Source: Erythrocercus mccallii (taxonomy: Eukaryota > Chordata > Aves > Passeriformes > Dicruridae). Taken from it: a stretch of 64,000 bases of DNA. Positions within the stretch are counted from its first letter, which is position 1. Every line of letters begins with the position of its first letter. Shown piece after piece: positions 12,901-26,300 of this stretch. The stretch spans positions 1 to 64,000 of the forward strand of contig VZRG01002552.1 in NCBI GenBank assembly GCA_013397435.1, given 5' to 3'. Under the pieces are notes generated by a model. That model was not told the DNA's origin, made no database searches, and saw only the letters and a program-made list of their open reading frames with translations. The position numbers and the translations under genes were made by a program.

Positions 12901-14038
12901 CCTCTTTGCTACATCCCACTGCTTTTCACATGGGGAAGGGATGGCAAATATTCCCCAACACACACACTATGAAGAAAGCAAATTGAGATGGAAGAATAGT
13001 CACAGCCAGGCAGTTACAGTTTCACCAGACTAAGGAGTCAAAAATTAAGGATTAAATTCACAAATTAGGGATTATCACCTTCTACTTTTGCTTAATACTT
13101 TTATTAGGAATAAATCCTGATTTTTATAGGGCTTATTCTTATCAAAAGCACACATGGCAAAGAAAACAAACACACAGCAATTTAACCCAGACTGACATTT
13201 ATTATTGACTCAGATTCTGGACAGGAGAGAAATGAAAACTGTTTTGCCACTGACCTGGAAACAGCTTGGTGAACCATCCACCCCCACAGAGCACCTTGGC
13301 CTCTGCTGATCTCATCAGTGCAGCTCCTGCTCCCCTAATTACTATGTTGGCACCATTTGCCTGCGCAGCCATAGAAAGTTTTCACTGGTGTTGAAGGATC
13401 CTGCTAAATAAAAAGCCCTAGACCGCTGCTTTGGGGGATGGAGCATGGCAGAATCCTGTGCCAGGGACACAACAAGGATGTTCTTTTCATAAAGGAATTC
13501 CTAGAAAACAATTCTATAAAGAATGTGGAAGTACTGATACAAGGCAGACTTGAAACATCAAGTACTGAGGCAGCTTTTAGTGCCAGCCCAGCCACAACTG
13601 GGGCTTTAATCTGCCTAAGACAGCCAAGGTCACAGAGGGCTGGGGACTGTGCATTATTCTTTGCATTCTCTTATCCTTGTGCAACAAAGCGGAGAGTTCC
13701 TAAAAGGGATTTTCACAGAAAACCCTTCAGAATTTGTTAAAGCAATTCTTAACTCCACTAAAGCCAAAATGGACCATTCCATCTTGAGATCAGGCATTTA
13801 AAATATATACTTAATATCTAAATATGCAAAGCTCTGATTTACATTCACAACCATTCAGGGAGCAGAAGACACCACTGTCTCTGAGTAGCAGCTCTTTAAA
13901 CGAGGCAAGGGACAGAAATGTCTTTTTGAGAACTCTACATTATGGTGAATACCTGGTTTCCTAAAGGCAGAAGGTAGCTCTGTCAGCAAGGGCCACTCGA
14001 GGCCATAAAAAAGACAGAGGTTCTTAAAACAATGAGCA

Positions 14039-14044
14039 TTTATT
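14039..14044 (-). terminator. UQCC1: UQCC1 polyadenylation signal AATAAA
   Basis: A canonical AATAAA on the minus strand lies 170 bases after the UQCC1 stop codon, so the 3' UTR probably ends near 14015-14030. I see no earlier AATAAA in the 3' UTR. Confidence 0.65.
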
Positions 14045-14213
14045 TGCAGGTGAAGATTTGGGAGTATGGCTGTCCAGTAGGCTACAGAGGCACCACAGAT
14101 GGGCTAGCTAATGAAATGCTTTCCTTCCAACAGCAGACTGTTCTTCGTGACCACGCAGCCTCAGCGCAGTCCCATTCCAGGCATGCTGCCCAAGCTGTTC
14201 TGGCATGCGGATC

Positions 14214-14348
14214 TCAGAGTCCTTCATCGTTGTAAACAGGAGACAGGGGCTTGAGGATGCTGCGGGCGTTGCTCTCCACCAGCGGCCGCCAGCTCACCTC
14301 GCCCGTGAGCAGCAGATCCTCCCCGCTCAGCGCATCCAGGTGCTGCAC
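14214..14348 (-). CDS. UQCC1: UQCC1 coding exon 10 (last) with stop
   Basis: This exon encodes residues 259-302: VQHLDALSGEDLLLTGEVSW and then a segment ending SPVYNDEGL followed by TGA. The acceptor is TTGCAG|GTG. It is in phase 0 with exon 9. This is the most conserved C-terminal part of the protein (LLLTGEVSWRPLVE). Confidence 0.95.
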   Translation of the reverse strand: MQHLDALSGEDLLLTGEVSWRPLVESNARSILKPLSPVYNDEGL

Positions 14349-17300
14349 CTGCAAGCACAGCACGTCACTGCCACACGTCCCTTGGCCCAGCCAGCTCCCT
14401 CAGCAGCTACACAAACACCTGGCTTTCCAACCAGCAAGCACAACAGGGAGATTTCAGCCGACTTTGCCATTTGTGCGAGGTAGACCTAAAAAGGTCACTC
14501 ACTTCTGACTGTGAAGCGTCATGGAAAGGCCAGGATAAGGATCTGCAGATGCTCTGGAGTTACCTGCGTCACTGATGCCTTAGCTAATGCCTCCTCTGAA
14601 GCTTTGGCAACAGGGCAAAGAGGAGCCACGCAAAGCTGCCATGAGTCACTTCATCCTCCTGGTGGCTACTGCAGGGGACACTGCCTGAACTAGCACCCCA
14701 TGGAGAGCTCCCATCCTGCTCACAACCTGAGGCTTTAGCTACAGAAAAATGGCCTGACCAGCAGGGAACATCGGGGATTTATCATATAAAAGCACATGAG
14801 CTGGAAGAGGTGAACATGCTATGAACCCTCATCCTCACAACAGAAGAAATCCCTAAATGGTTTGGGTTGGAAGGGACCTTAAAACCCATCCAGTCCCACC
14901 CCCTGCCATGGGCAGGAACACCTTTCACCAGACCAGGTTGTTCCAAGCCCTGTCCAGCCTGGCCTTGGAGACTTTCAGGGATGGGGCAGCCACAACCTCT
15001 CTGGGCAAGATAGTTGGGATCTAATGTAATTTTCAGGTGCAATGTAAGCAAAATTAAAAATAAAACCCCTCTCATCATACAGCAGAGGGTCAACTTGCTG
15101 CCACTGGTCACCCTAGATATGGCAAAAGGGGGAAAAAGAAAAGAAAAAAGTCTCCCAAGGATCAGTCAAGGACAAACCCACCACCATTAGCTCAGGAAGG
15201 CTGGGAGAGCTGACCAGGGGCACAGTACATGCTGTCCTGTCAGTATATCCTCCTCTGGCAGCTACTGTTAAAGACAGGATCCACAAGAAGCTGTGGGGAC
15301 AACCTGATACACAATGTTACTGCAAACAAAGGATAATTGGACAAGGAGTTTCTCAAAAGGGGAATGAACACACCCATGGCCATGGAGGGTCACACTGGAA
15401 AGCCACCTAAGCACAATGTCCTGTTCCTGACAGTCACCACCAGCAGCCTCCCCAGGAGGAGTTAAACACAGCACACAATGCCCTTTTCCTTGTTCATTTT
15501 CCCCCCTCTCAAAAGCTGTTCATTCACAGATTTTGAGGCTGAAGTGGTTTTGGATTAAAGAGCCCTGGGCAAACTTTTCTTCCATAAACCTTGCCGGTGG
15601 CTTTGAAACGCACGTGCAATTGCAGCACCCCAACAAACTGTGCCAATGTTCTGTCCCCACATTCCTGTGTCCCTGAATACCCTGCATTGCTCACCTTTCA
15701 TATTGCCTTCAGGATCTCCCAGAGATGTCTCCCATTTTTTCTCCCATTCTTTTTTGGGCAGGGGATTCTACTCATTGCTAATAAAGGAGCAGTTTCACTG
15801 TCACCCTTAGTGCTCCTCTCTGAGCCTTCCTCAGTTAACGTTTTATCCATCCTAGTGGTCAGCACCCGAACCAGACACATTATGCCAGCTCACAATGGTA
15901 CCAGAGATGTAGAAGTGGCACCACAGCAGTATTTTATCCTTTATTTCTTCCCTAGTAATTTGAGCATTTGTTTTACATTTTTTTTAAACACTATGGAGTG
16001 CTGAGCTGATATTTTGATAATACAACTGTAATCTCAAGGCCTCATTCCTGTGTGGTAAAGTTCAGAGCCCATTGGTACCTATGTAAAGCTGGGAATGTTT
16101 TCCTCAAGTGCACCACTTGTCTGCAGGAATGACCTGTCCACACAGAACCTGTGCTCATTCCTCCCCCATGTGCCACATTTTCCTGTCTGATCACTCTTTC
16201 CTATTCAACTGCTGATTGCTTCAGACCTATCCTTTGCTTGAAGATCCAGAAGTGCAACAAATTCCCCATCTGGCAAGGAGTTATCCCAAATTACATACTT
16301 TTTATATGTGTTTGTCCCCAGGAAACTTTTCTACAGCTTCATCATTGAGCATCAGCAACCTTCAGCATTTAATTAAGCCAGTCCCTCCCAAGAACTCCCT
16401 GGCATTCCCTAAGTGTCCTTAGGAAGCTCAGTCGTTTATTTCCCAGTTTTGACACTCAGGTGCTCTCTCCATACGTCTATCTGATCCTGAATATGGTACT
16501 GGAAACATTACAGAGAATGATGTTGTGGAAGTTCTGGTCTTCAATTTCTCTCCAACACCCTCCACTTTTCCTCCATAACCTCTCTCACCCCCTTTTCTTT
16601 GGTGCCCACATGGACTTCATCCCACCATTTTCTAGAGATCTGGCTCACAAACCTCCTCAGGGCTGAAAGGACAAACACAAACTCGGTGTTGTCTCTCCAG
16701 GTAATAACTGAAAGAAACAGAAATAATTCTGGAAAACAAACCCGTCTGTTTCTTTTTCTCTAAGGTCACCAAGAGACTTTCAAGTTCTATGTGTTATTTC
16801 ACTATGAGGAGAACATACAACATACAACTCTCTAACAGTGATAACAATTCTACAACAAGTTGCAGCCTATTTCTGGTACGTTTTGTCAAGCTCCTCCATA
16901 GCATGGGTCCAGAGCAGGATTGCTTTCAATATTCCATTTATTTCCCTGCAGCCATTTGTCATCAAACTGCAGTAATGATCTGTTCTCTCTTGAGGGAATG
17001 GCTGGAGCTGTGCCAGGGAGGGTCAGGCTGGGTACCAGGGAAAGGTTCTTCCCTCAGAGAGTGCTGGGCACTGCCCAGGCTCCCCAGGGAATGGGCACGG
17101 CCCCGAGGCTGCCAGAGCTCCAGGAGCCTTTGGAGAGCACTGCCAGGGATGCCCAGGGTGGGATTTTGAGGGTCTATGCAGAGCCTGGAGCTGCCCTGGA
17201 TGATCCTTGAGGGTCCCATCCAGCTTAGGACATTCCATGACTCTCTAATAAATACTATCCAGTTTTCAGATTTTTACCTTCTTCTCCTTAAAAATGATCA

Positions 17301-20300
17301 CTGAATATTAAAATCAGATTTATTTTTGAGAAGTGAGCTGCATATGCAAGCAATAAAAGAAAGCACTCCCTGTCCTGAAGCAGTGGCTGAGGAGAGCGGG
17401 GCCGTACCTGTTTGCGCACGTACTCCACCAGCAGCTCCAGGTGCCGAGGGTCATCACAGTTCCTGTTAAAAAGGTTTCTCCAAAGAGCTGCTGCCAGAAC
17501 GCGATCATCAGACAGGATTCCCTAAAGGGAAGTACAGAGGGGGATTAAAAACTGCACGTGAAGAAGGTCTGAACACAAGACACCCCCATTCGTGTACTTG
17601 GCCCCTCGCCACGGCACCTGTCCCAGAGCCCACAGCTGCCACGGGCTCTGCACACGGAAAGACAGCAACATCACTCTTTCCCAGAATGGAAAAACAGACC
17701 TGGCCTTACATTAATTTACAGAGCAGCCTGTAACCAATTTTCTGGCAAGTTAATTTGGAAAAAACCTGGGTCTGGGTATTCCTAACGTCGGAGCTGATAA
17801 CTGCATTTCTATGTTATGAAATCTTTACCATAAAAATAGTGATCTTACAGAGAAGGCAGCACCACCTCTTGGGAATGTGTGAAGCCTATGACACTTTAAA
17901 AAGAAAAATTAAAGGATATTTAATCCAATGTTGCAGAACTGTAGTCTGGAGTTTGCTATTTTTCCTTGCTTTTTTACTTTTTATTCTAAATGAGAGAGAA
18001 ATCCTGCTTATCAAGAACTAACTAGATTTTTCCACTTAAATCTAATATTAACTTTAGTTTATACAAGAACAACGTCCATTAATGTTATTTGTCCAAATTC
18101 TCTTGAACTTTTATTGTCTTTTTAGATTACGTGGTGTTGTCACAACAGGCTCCTGTCTTCTGCTGATGCATTTGCCGGAGGCAAAAGACTTTAAAATATT
18201 CAGTTAAAAATAAAAAAGTCAGCATTTGTCTTTAATCAAAGCAAACATCATGTTTCCCAAAAGATTGTCAACAAAGCACAAGCAGACACATCCTGGATAT
18301 ACTTAAAACTAGATTAAACCTTGCATGTGTAACACTGTCCACAACTCTGTGTGTTTACACTTACAATATATTAATAATGCAAATCACTGTGCAAAAAAAA
18401 ATAATATGATGTGAATAAGAGCATCTAAAAAGCAACACTCACTAAAGCAAAAAAATTATGTAATTGTATTTTCCTCTTGAAAGTCCTGCAGACACTTGTG
18501 CAGAGTGGTGCTTTTGCCTCCCTGTATTATTAGGTACTGCCTATAAATATTCTTGCATAGACTCCCTATAAATACTCTATAAATCCTCTCTTCACTTTCA
18601 AAGTACAGCTGGGTACAACAGGATTCAGAGGGAGGAAACAATTTAGTGGTGGCCAAGAAGGGATGGTGAAGCAGCACAAAGAACACCCTCCCTTCCACAC
18701 CCCATGGTTTAAATCCATATGCTCTGTGCTGTTTTCTTCTAAGAACTTTGATTCAAGGCTACTTCCCTAACACAGTATTTCTTCAGAGAAATGGATAGTG
18801 AATGTTTTACCCATCTTGACTATTCTGTGTTCAGGAATTAGATGGTCTACTTGTTGTACATTCCCTGAAAACAGCCTTCTTACCTCATCGTATCCAAACA
18901 GAGCTGCATAGAAATTTTCTACCATTCTTTTCAAGTCTTCTTTTAGAACAGTAGAATTAATCTGAAAATAAACCGGAAAATCATCAGTACAGGCTGTAAG
19001 GAAGTGGTGAGGAGAAAATATTCCCAGTTTCACAGTCAGTGGACAAAGAACCACCAGTGCCCCAGCTCGCCCCACTGAGATTTGGCTGCAAGCAAGCGTC
19101 AGTCTCTTGGGAACCCCCCATGACACAGCTCCGTTAATTCTAACATAGCTGAGGTCGGTGTAACTCAACACACAACTGCCAGCAACATCCCAGCCAACAG
19201 CTCTGCCACCAGCTGCAGGAGTGGACATAAAATGCTGCTGGGGGACTGTGAAGCAAGGCTGTCCTTGCAGTGGCAGCACAGCCCAAGAGCATTGAGATCC
19301 CTCTGTAGCTTAACTACTGAGCAGCTACTCCAGACCTTCATTCATCTGTAGAAACTCCAAGGATTTTCAATTTTTTTTCCCCCAGAGCATAGACTGCAGG
19401 GCTGGATATGCTACTACAGTGGAAGTACTGGAATGCTAAAGACAGAGACACCACCCTGCCACTGCTCCTCTTGTACTGTCCAGACTGACTCTCAGCCAGC
19501 AAGAACACGAATTCTGCCTCTCCAGCATCTCTAGCAGCTCAGACTCACAAGTTTTTGACTATGATTAAACTTCTTTCAGAGTCTGTGATGACACAGCAAC
19601 TTCCCCCATGCTCCAAGCGTGACTCAGTCCAAGTTCCACACTGATCTTTAACTAAATTTAATAACTGCTTAAGTATTTGCTGGGTTGGCCTAAGCCACCC
19701 ATAGGCGTGAGAACTGACCCCATGTGAGCTTAAAATGGGATGGGACCAACTGATGGCTGAAAGGCTTCCTGTGCATCTCCCTCACCCACACTGTCTGTCC
19801 CTCTTGCCTCTACTCATTATCTCTACCAACAAAGTGATGCAGTTCCTCTCCCAAGGGTCCAGCTACACTTTGGTAAAGGTTCTTCTTTGTAGTGACCCCC
19901 ATGAGGGATCCAAGAGACACAAAGCATTTCTTTTCTACAGCTCTCACATGCTCCAGAAGTACAATTGACAAGGCCCATGAGCCCTGCACACCAGCAGACA
20001 CTCAGGTGTGACAGTGCACTTTGCAGAGACAGGATTTACACAGAGCCACCAGCCCATCACACCCACCACACTGGGAACCCCTTGTCTGGAATTCTCTCTT
20101 CAGTATCCTTACCTTGGCAATTACACAACAGCTTTTCTATCAAGATATGAGTTAGTTTCTGCCAAGTGAACAAATTTCCAGTTCGTATACTCTTCCCTTA
20201 AACCACTGTCTTTTTTCATCTGTTGATTTTTATAGCAATGCACATAGTGCAAACACAAGGAAAATTCCTTTTATGTCAGTTACTCGTATTTTTCCATTAA

Positions 20301-23300
20301 TATAAGCTATTAAAATTCATGCAGATATTTTATAGGCTATCAAGATTTGGAGACTGGTTATTACTGAATGTTTTAAAAAAGAACTAAACGTAAGAAATCA
20401 GAGGGTTAAATGATGACTGCAACTTCTGTAATGACTTAATTAAATTTTTATTGAGTATATAAACTATGATGTCATTTCTACCCAACCATGCTCAAACCTT
20501 CTATGCATGTCAGAGATCGTGGTTTTTCTCAATAGAACATACTTCTAAATAAGCTGCACTTCTACAGCTCTAATAAGGGGGAGCAGGTCTCATGTAACAC
20601 ACTCAATAAATTATCCTTCCATTTTAAACAAACAAATTCCATGAGTTATTATATATTTGCCACGCACTTTTTATGACATAATAAAAATGTTACCTCAAGG
20701 ATTACTTAACACATACTACAAATGTTACAGCAGGCAACTGCAAGGGGCAAAGAAAACAAATAGTCCCATTACAGAGACAAGTCCTGGACTATACATCCCT
20801 TGGGAAGCAGCTTTCCCTACTAAAACCAAAGAGCAGCAGCTTTAAGTTAGCAAGAAACCAATCGATGAAGGAGATAACCAAGTTAAACAAACATGGCAAT
20901 AAATACATCTTAAAACACAGTTTCGGACACAAAATCTGAGTTTGGGGATGGAGCCATATCTCAGGCAATGAAATGATATTTAAAGGAATATTGCAGTTTC
21001 TGAAGAACACAACTGGCATCAGTCAAGTACTAACACTGAAGGAAAAAATCCTTTTTTATAAATCAAGAAAAACAAGAAAATCCAAAGCTGTGCTTGCTGG
21101 AAATGCTTCCTCTTTCGAAGCTTGTACAAGTTCTTACCACTGGCCAGTTTCAGGATCTGGTTCGTCATAATTCTGCTGACTCTTCCACAGTTTGTTACAA
21201 GGAAGAAAAATTGCTAGAGAATTCCAAGTGAGTAATTGCTAGTAACAAGGAAAAAATCAGTAACATCTGTAGCTCTTCCTGGGACTTGCCCCTTTGCCTT
21301 CCTTGGAACAGCCCAGTGCAGAGCTGTCACTGGACAGATTTACGTGCTGAGTGACACAGGATTGTGTTACTTCAAAACAAGGAACCTGTTTTTGGTACAC
21401 ATCTCATCTTTACAAGACCTCTGAAACAAGGAAATGTACAGCTAACATTATCTTCCTGCTACAAGTCACAGCTGTTCTCTGAAAGGCTCCATGAGCCCAC
21501 GTTCTGCCTGTGGGACAATTGCAGCAAGCAGCTGCTGGATTTTCCATCTCACAGTGAAGAAATCATCTTCAGCTTCAGGGAGTTCATGTGCATCATCCAA
21601 CAGCCACTTGCTGAGGGTGACTCTGCAGCAGACAAGTTTCACAGAAAGTTTTGTATTCTAAGAAGATTTCTAGAGAAGTAAGAGCTCTCCTGTACTGCTG
21701 GACATGTAGCAAAAGACCTAACACATGGACATGGTATTTAAAGGGAATGCTGCTCTAGAATCAGTTCATATCACTGTCCTGTGATGGACCAAGAGCTTCC
21801 TCTGGTAGTGAATCTCCTCCTTCTCCCCACCTGCTTTGGCTCACGGTGCAGAGTAGGATCAGTGTGCACAGACTGAAAGGTAACAAATGACAGGACAAGA
21901 GGAACGGCCTCAAGTTGTGCCAGGAGAGGTTTAGATTGGACATGAGGGAAAAGAAACAACAGAAAGACTTTTAAAACATTGGCACAGGCTGCCCAAGGCA
22001 GTGGAGGAGTCACCATCCCTGGTTCAAAAAACATGTGGATGTGGCAGTTGAGGACATGGTTTAATGGTGAACATGGACGTGGTTTTGCATTTACTGATGG
22101 TGACTAGATGATCTGAATGGCGTTTACCAATCTTAACAATTCCACGGGCTCTGATGTGCTCTGCCTCCTCAGAGCCATCAGCCCAGGGATGAGCCCAGGT
22201 GCTGAGGTGCAGCCCAGCCCCTCAGAGCAGGACATGGGGTCCCTGGCAGTGTCACTGCACACCTGGGTCCTGCCAGCGCTGCCCCAGCTGGGATGGCCAC
22301 GGGCTGCACTGTCTGAGAGCACTGCAACAGGAGTTTCTTTCTGCTTCAGCTTTTGCCAGCATGTGTTGCACCCTTAAGCTACTTTAACACATTAATCCTT
22401 CCATAGACTATAAAGCCAGAAGGGGCACTTCTAACTGCTTCATACAAGTACTAGTCATTGAATTCCAGGCAGCAATTCCTCTCTTTAGGCTGTAAGTTAT
22501 GCTTGAACTAGACTTTTTTATGAAGAGATTTCAGCCAGAAGAAATGATTAGATCATAGAACCTGACCCTTTGCATATCACAGACCATTACATTTCACCAA
22601 GTTCTCCCTGTACTAAGCTCACTAAGTTGTGTTTGGCTAAACATATCACTCTCACAGTTGAACATGTGTATCTCATTTCATATTTGAATTTTCTGGCTTG
22701 GGTTTCCAGCCCCTCATTCTCATTATACCATTCCTGCTGGAATAAATAGCCTCTCCTGTACAATGTGTTTGCTCCTGTACCTGTACACAGTGGATGTGTC
22801 AGCACAGTCATCTTTTCAAACCAGGACTGGGCTCTTCCAGGTGCGCTGTCACACCTCACCAGCAGCACACTCCTGGAGTGGTCAAAGTTGCAACAACAAA
22901 GTAGTGGTTTATGCTGATACAGTAAAAATTAATCCATCCCTTGTGCAAAGCAAGTTTCACAAGTCTGAGTACACTCATCTTGTCATGGCTGAGTCCACTC
23001 TGGAGAGTTCTGCAGTCCCACTGCCATAAACATCAACCACTCTCACTGACACTTCTGACTGCTGGAGCAGGAATATCAGCAAAAGTTCCTGAAGGAGATA
23101 CAGGATCAATCTTTCATGGTAAAAAAAAGTCACTCCACTAATATTTAGACTTTTTTATGCCCCTTCTCTCAAGTTGCAATTAGATAGAATTACTTGTAAT
23201 ATGGTTTATGTTATTTATAAATACTATATAAGCACTTATATATGGGCTTTTTGAGTGTTTGCTCAAAACATTGTGTTAAAACACACATGACATTAAATGG

Positions 23301-26300
23301 ACAAATGCAGGCCTTTTATTTCGTCCTATAACATCACTACTGCTTGCAGGACAGTAATTTTGACATGACTGAGACTGTAGCTAGGATCGAAAAGATTAAC
23401 TTAACAAAAAATACTAGGAAGATTTCTGTAGCAAGGGGCCATAATGGCCAGTTCCTTCAGGCGCATTCTTGCGAAATGACGAAAATATTGAAGAAATTAT
23501 TTTTCCAATCTTCAATTTTTGAGCCTTTTTTTAACTGCTCTGCTACTTGTCTGCAAAGCAGATCACTGCTTGTAAGTAGCCACAGCTTGAGTCCTGTATG
23601 CTTTAAATATTAACGCTTCTCATAAATTCTCTATTTTTTAATTAGAAGTAATTTTGTAATACACCTCCATAATCATTAACTTCAGAGAACAATCTTTAAA
23701 GTCTTCTTCAATAACCTACTCCAATATTCTTCTAACCTACACAAAAGCTAAATGTTGGATTGTAGCAGAACCAGCTCCTGCCAAAATCTTCAATCCATAA
23801 AAACTACAGGTTAATGGAAAAAGTTGTGCGTGCTCTACCTTCACAATTGTGCAATCATCAATAAGGCTCCTCAGAGCAAGTTTACTCCAAGAAAGACACA
23901 GAAAAGCAAGTTATACAACATTACCTCCATCTTTCAGCAAAAGCAGATGCTCACCCCTACCTTTCTGCTACCAAGAAAATGAGGTTTGCTCCTATCTTGC
24001 AGTTTATTAAGCTGGAAGCTCTGCCATGGTAACAGTTGCAGATGCAGAGGAGATCACAGTACAATCTGAACTGTATCTTATGGCTTATTCCAAATTCCTG
24101 CTTCCCTGCAGAACATGGCTGGCAGAGCTCACTGACAACCTCCCAAGAGAAGATCAGGGAAAAGAGGTTGACTTGTGACCTGTAAAGTTGTGTTGATTCT
24201 CCGTAAGGTGAGCACTTGTCAAGGGATTTTCCTGTAATGCCTCCTGAAAAAAATAGTTGCTAAAAGCCTAAAGGTAATCACCAATGTGTTTCTGAACACA
24301 CCAGAATCAGGAACTCAGCCTGATAAACTGATAAAGGAAATTTGAGAACCAAGTTGAAAGAAGCACTCGGAGAAGACAGTAGTTAAGTTAGATAAATCAT
24401 TAAGGTAAATATGCACCATGAGCACTCACAGAGATCCTGTAAAAGCTCCAGCTCCTCACTGAGACAAACCTCAGGGACTGTCAGAAAGTGTCACACACCA
24501 GGAACACTGATCAGACCAAGGGGCCAAGGATACCAGGGTATCCTGCCTTCAACAGCAGCTAGAATCCCTGAGAAAAGGCCAAACCCTACAAAGGCTGATA
24601 CATACTTCCTCCAAGGACTATCCCAACCAATTTCAGCTAAGAATACTTCCCAACTCTTGCTATTTGTTTAGAGAGCAACCTCCAAAAGGACTCTATGTCC
24701 AGCAGCTTGTCCAGGGAGCTTTCTGCACTCACCATGAAACACCCTGGTCTGCTACCCCAAGGAGATCCATCTCCTCTGCTGGGTTCCCCCTGAAACTGGC
24801 TTCTTCTGGCTTCCTCTGCTGGCCCAGGCTTTCCACAGGATCAGACAGTGAATACTCATTGCTCCATCACCTACTCACAGCACACAGGATTTTGAGAGTC
24901 AGAGAATGATCCCAAAACGGTTTGGGCTGGGAGAGATCTTAAAGCCCATCCATTTCTAATCCCTGCCATGTGCAGGGACACCTTCCACCAGACCAGGTTG
25001 CTCCAAGCCCTGTCCACCCTGGCTTTGGACACTCCTAGTCCACCATATAATCCGCCCAGAGAAAGGCTTCAGATAACTTAATAAAAGCCAAGAGCATCAT
25101 AAAGTACTAAACTAAACAAAACATCTTAGGTAACATTACCAGGGCTGCAGAGACAGGAAAGGTGGCATCCATTCTGAAAAGTCTTTCAGCAGAAACAGGT
25201 AAGGACAAATTAGTAGAAAATACAGTAAATAAAAATAAAAATCAGATAATTATGACCAGTGATATTCAATGTTGATAAAGGTACTAGTCATAGGTGTTAA
25301 AAAAATAATCCATAAAACCTATTTACCACGCACACATTTAGCAGCTACAGTTTGGAAATAGATCTTTAAGAGAAAAAAATTAAGTTAAACAATTCAATAG
25401 TGAAGAAAACGATAAATAAATTTTAGGAATTATTATGTAAGGAATATAAACCAAAAGAGGAACTCTATTCTGCATAAATCCATAACATACTGCATATAAA
25501 ATGCTGCACATAATTGTTACCTTTTAATCTCTGAACAGATCTAAAAGGAGCAGAAAACACACAGAAAAGACCATGATGACATGATGAGACATATGAGGAA
25601 ACACTCAGGAAACTCTTCAGAGTGAAATGAGGAAGAAGATGGTGGAGAGGTAAAATCATAAGTGGTATCAAGCAGATAAAGAAAGAATTATTGTCCACTG
25701 TTTCTCATTTAAAAAGATGTAGAAAAGAATCTATTGAAATGACCAAATAATATTTTAAAACTTAGGTGTTTTTTCATCCAAAACATTTAAGTGGTAGAAG
25801 TCATTGTCACAGGGCATTAAAGAGCAAAAAATATGGAAGAGGTAACAAAGGGCTGCACATTCCTGGAGGATTTCTGTCAGTGATCCTGAACTGGCGGTCC
25901 CTGTGCAGCTCTCGGGTTACTCGTTAGTGAATGCCAGGAGAATGTACCAGAAGGAACTGACCAACAGTTCTGTTTCTTATCCTTTATCCCAAATATCTCT
26001 GGTCATTGCAGCCACAGCACGCACTGGATCTTCATCTGATAGGAGCACGAGTTCTGAGCATGTTCACCTGAGTCCATTTTTTGGTGACCTTTGCAGATAT
26101 TCGGTGGTATCTCTCCTGTCTGGGTCTCTGTTCTTTCCTGCCCTGACTTCCAGCAGGACAGGCACAGCTCATTAGATGATCCTGGACACCAGACATCAGG
26201 TCACTTTGCTGACTTGGCAGGAATTTCACCTGAAAAGTGCTAGTGCTATTAAAAAACCTGCTCCCTTTACCATAACCTTTAATACCCTCATGGGAAGGAG

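Larger units (their letters stand above)
5254..14020. other. FAM83C-UQCC1 intergenic region
   Basis: This stretch separates the FAM83C start from the UQCC1 polyadenylation signal. Apart from the two CR1 tails, the purine tract and the two-copy duplicated segment listed separately, I see no gene. The part next to 5253 must hold the FAM83C 5' UTR and promoter, but no TATA box or sharp start site is visible. The 12340-13900 part is AT-rich and featureless. Confidence 0.55.
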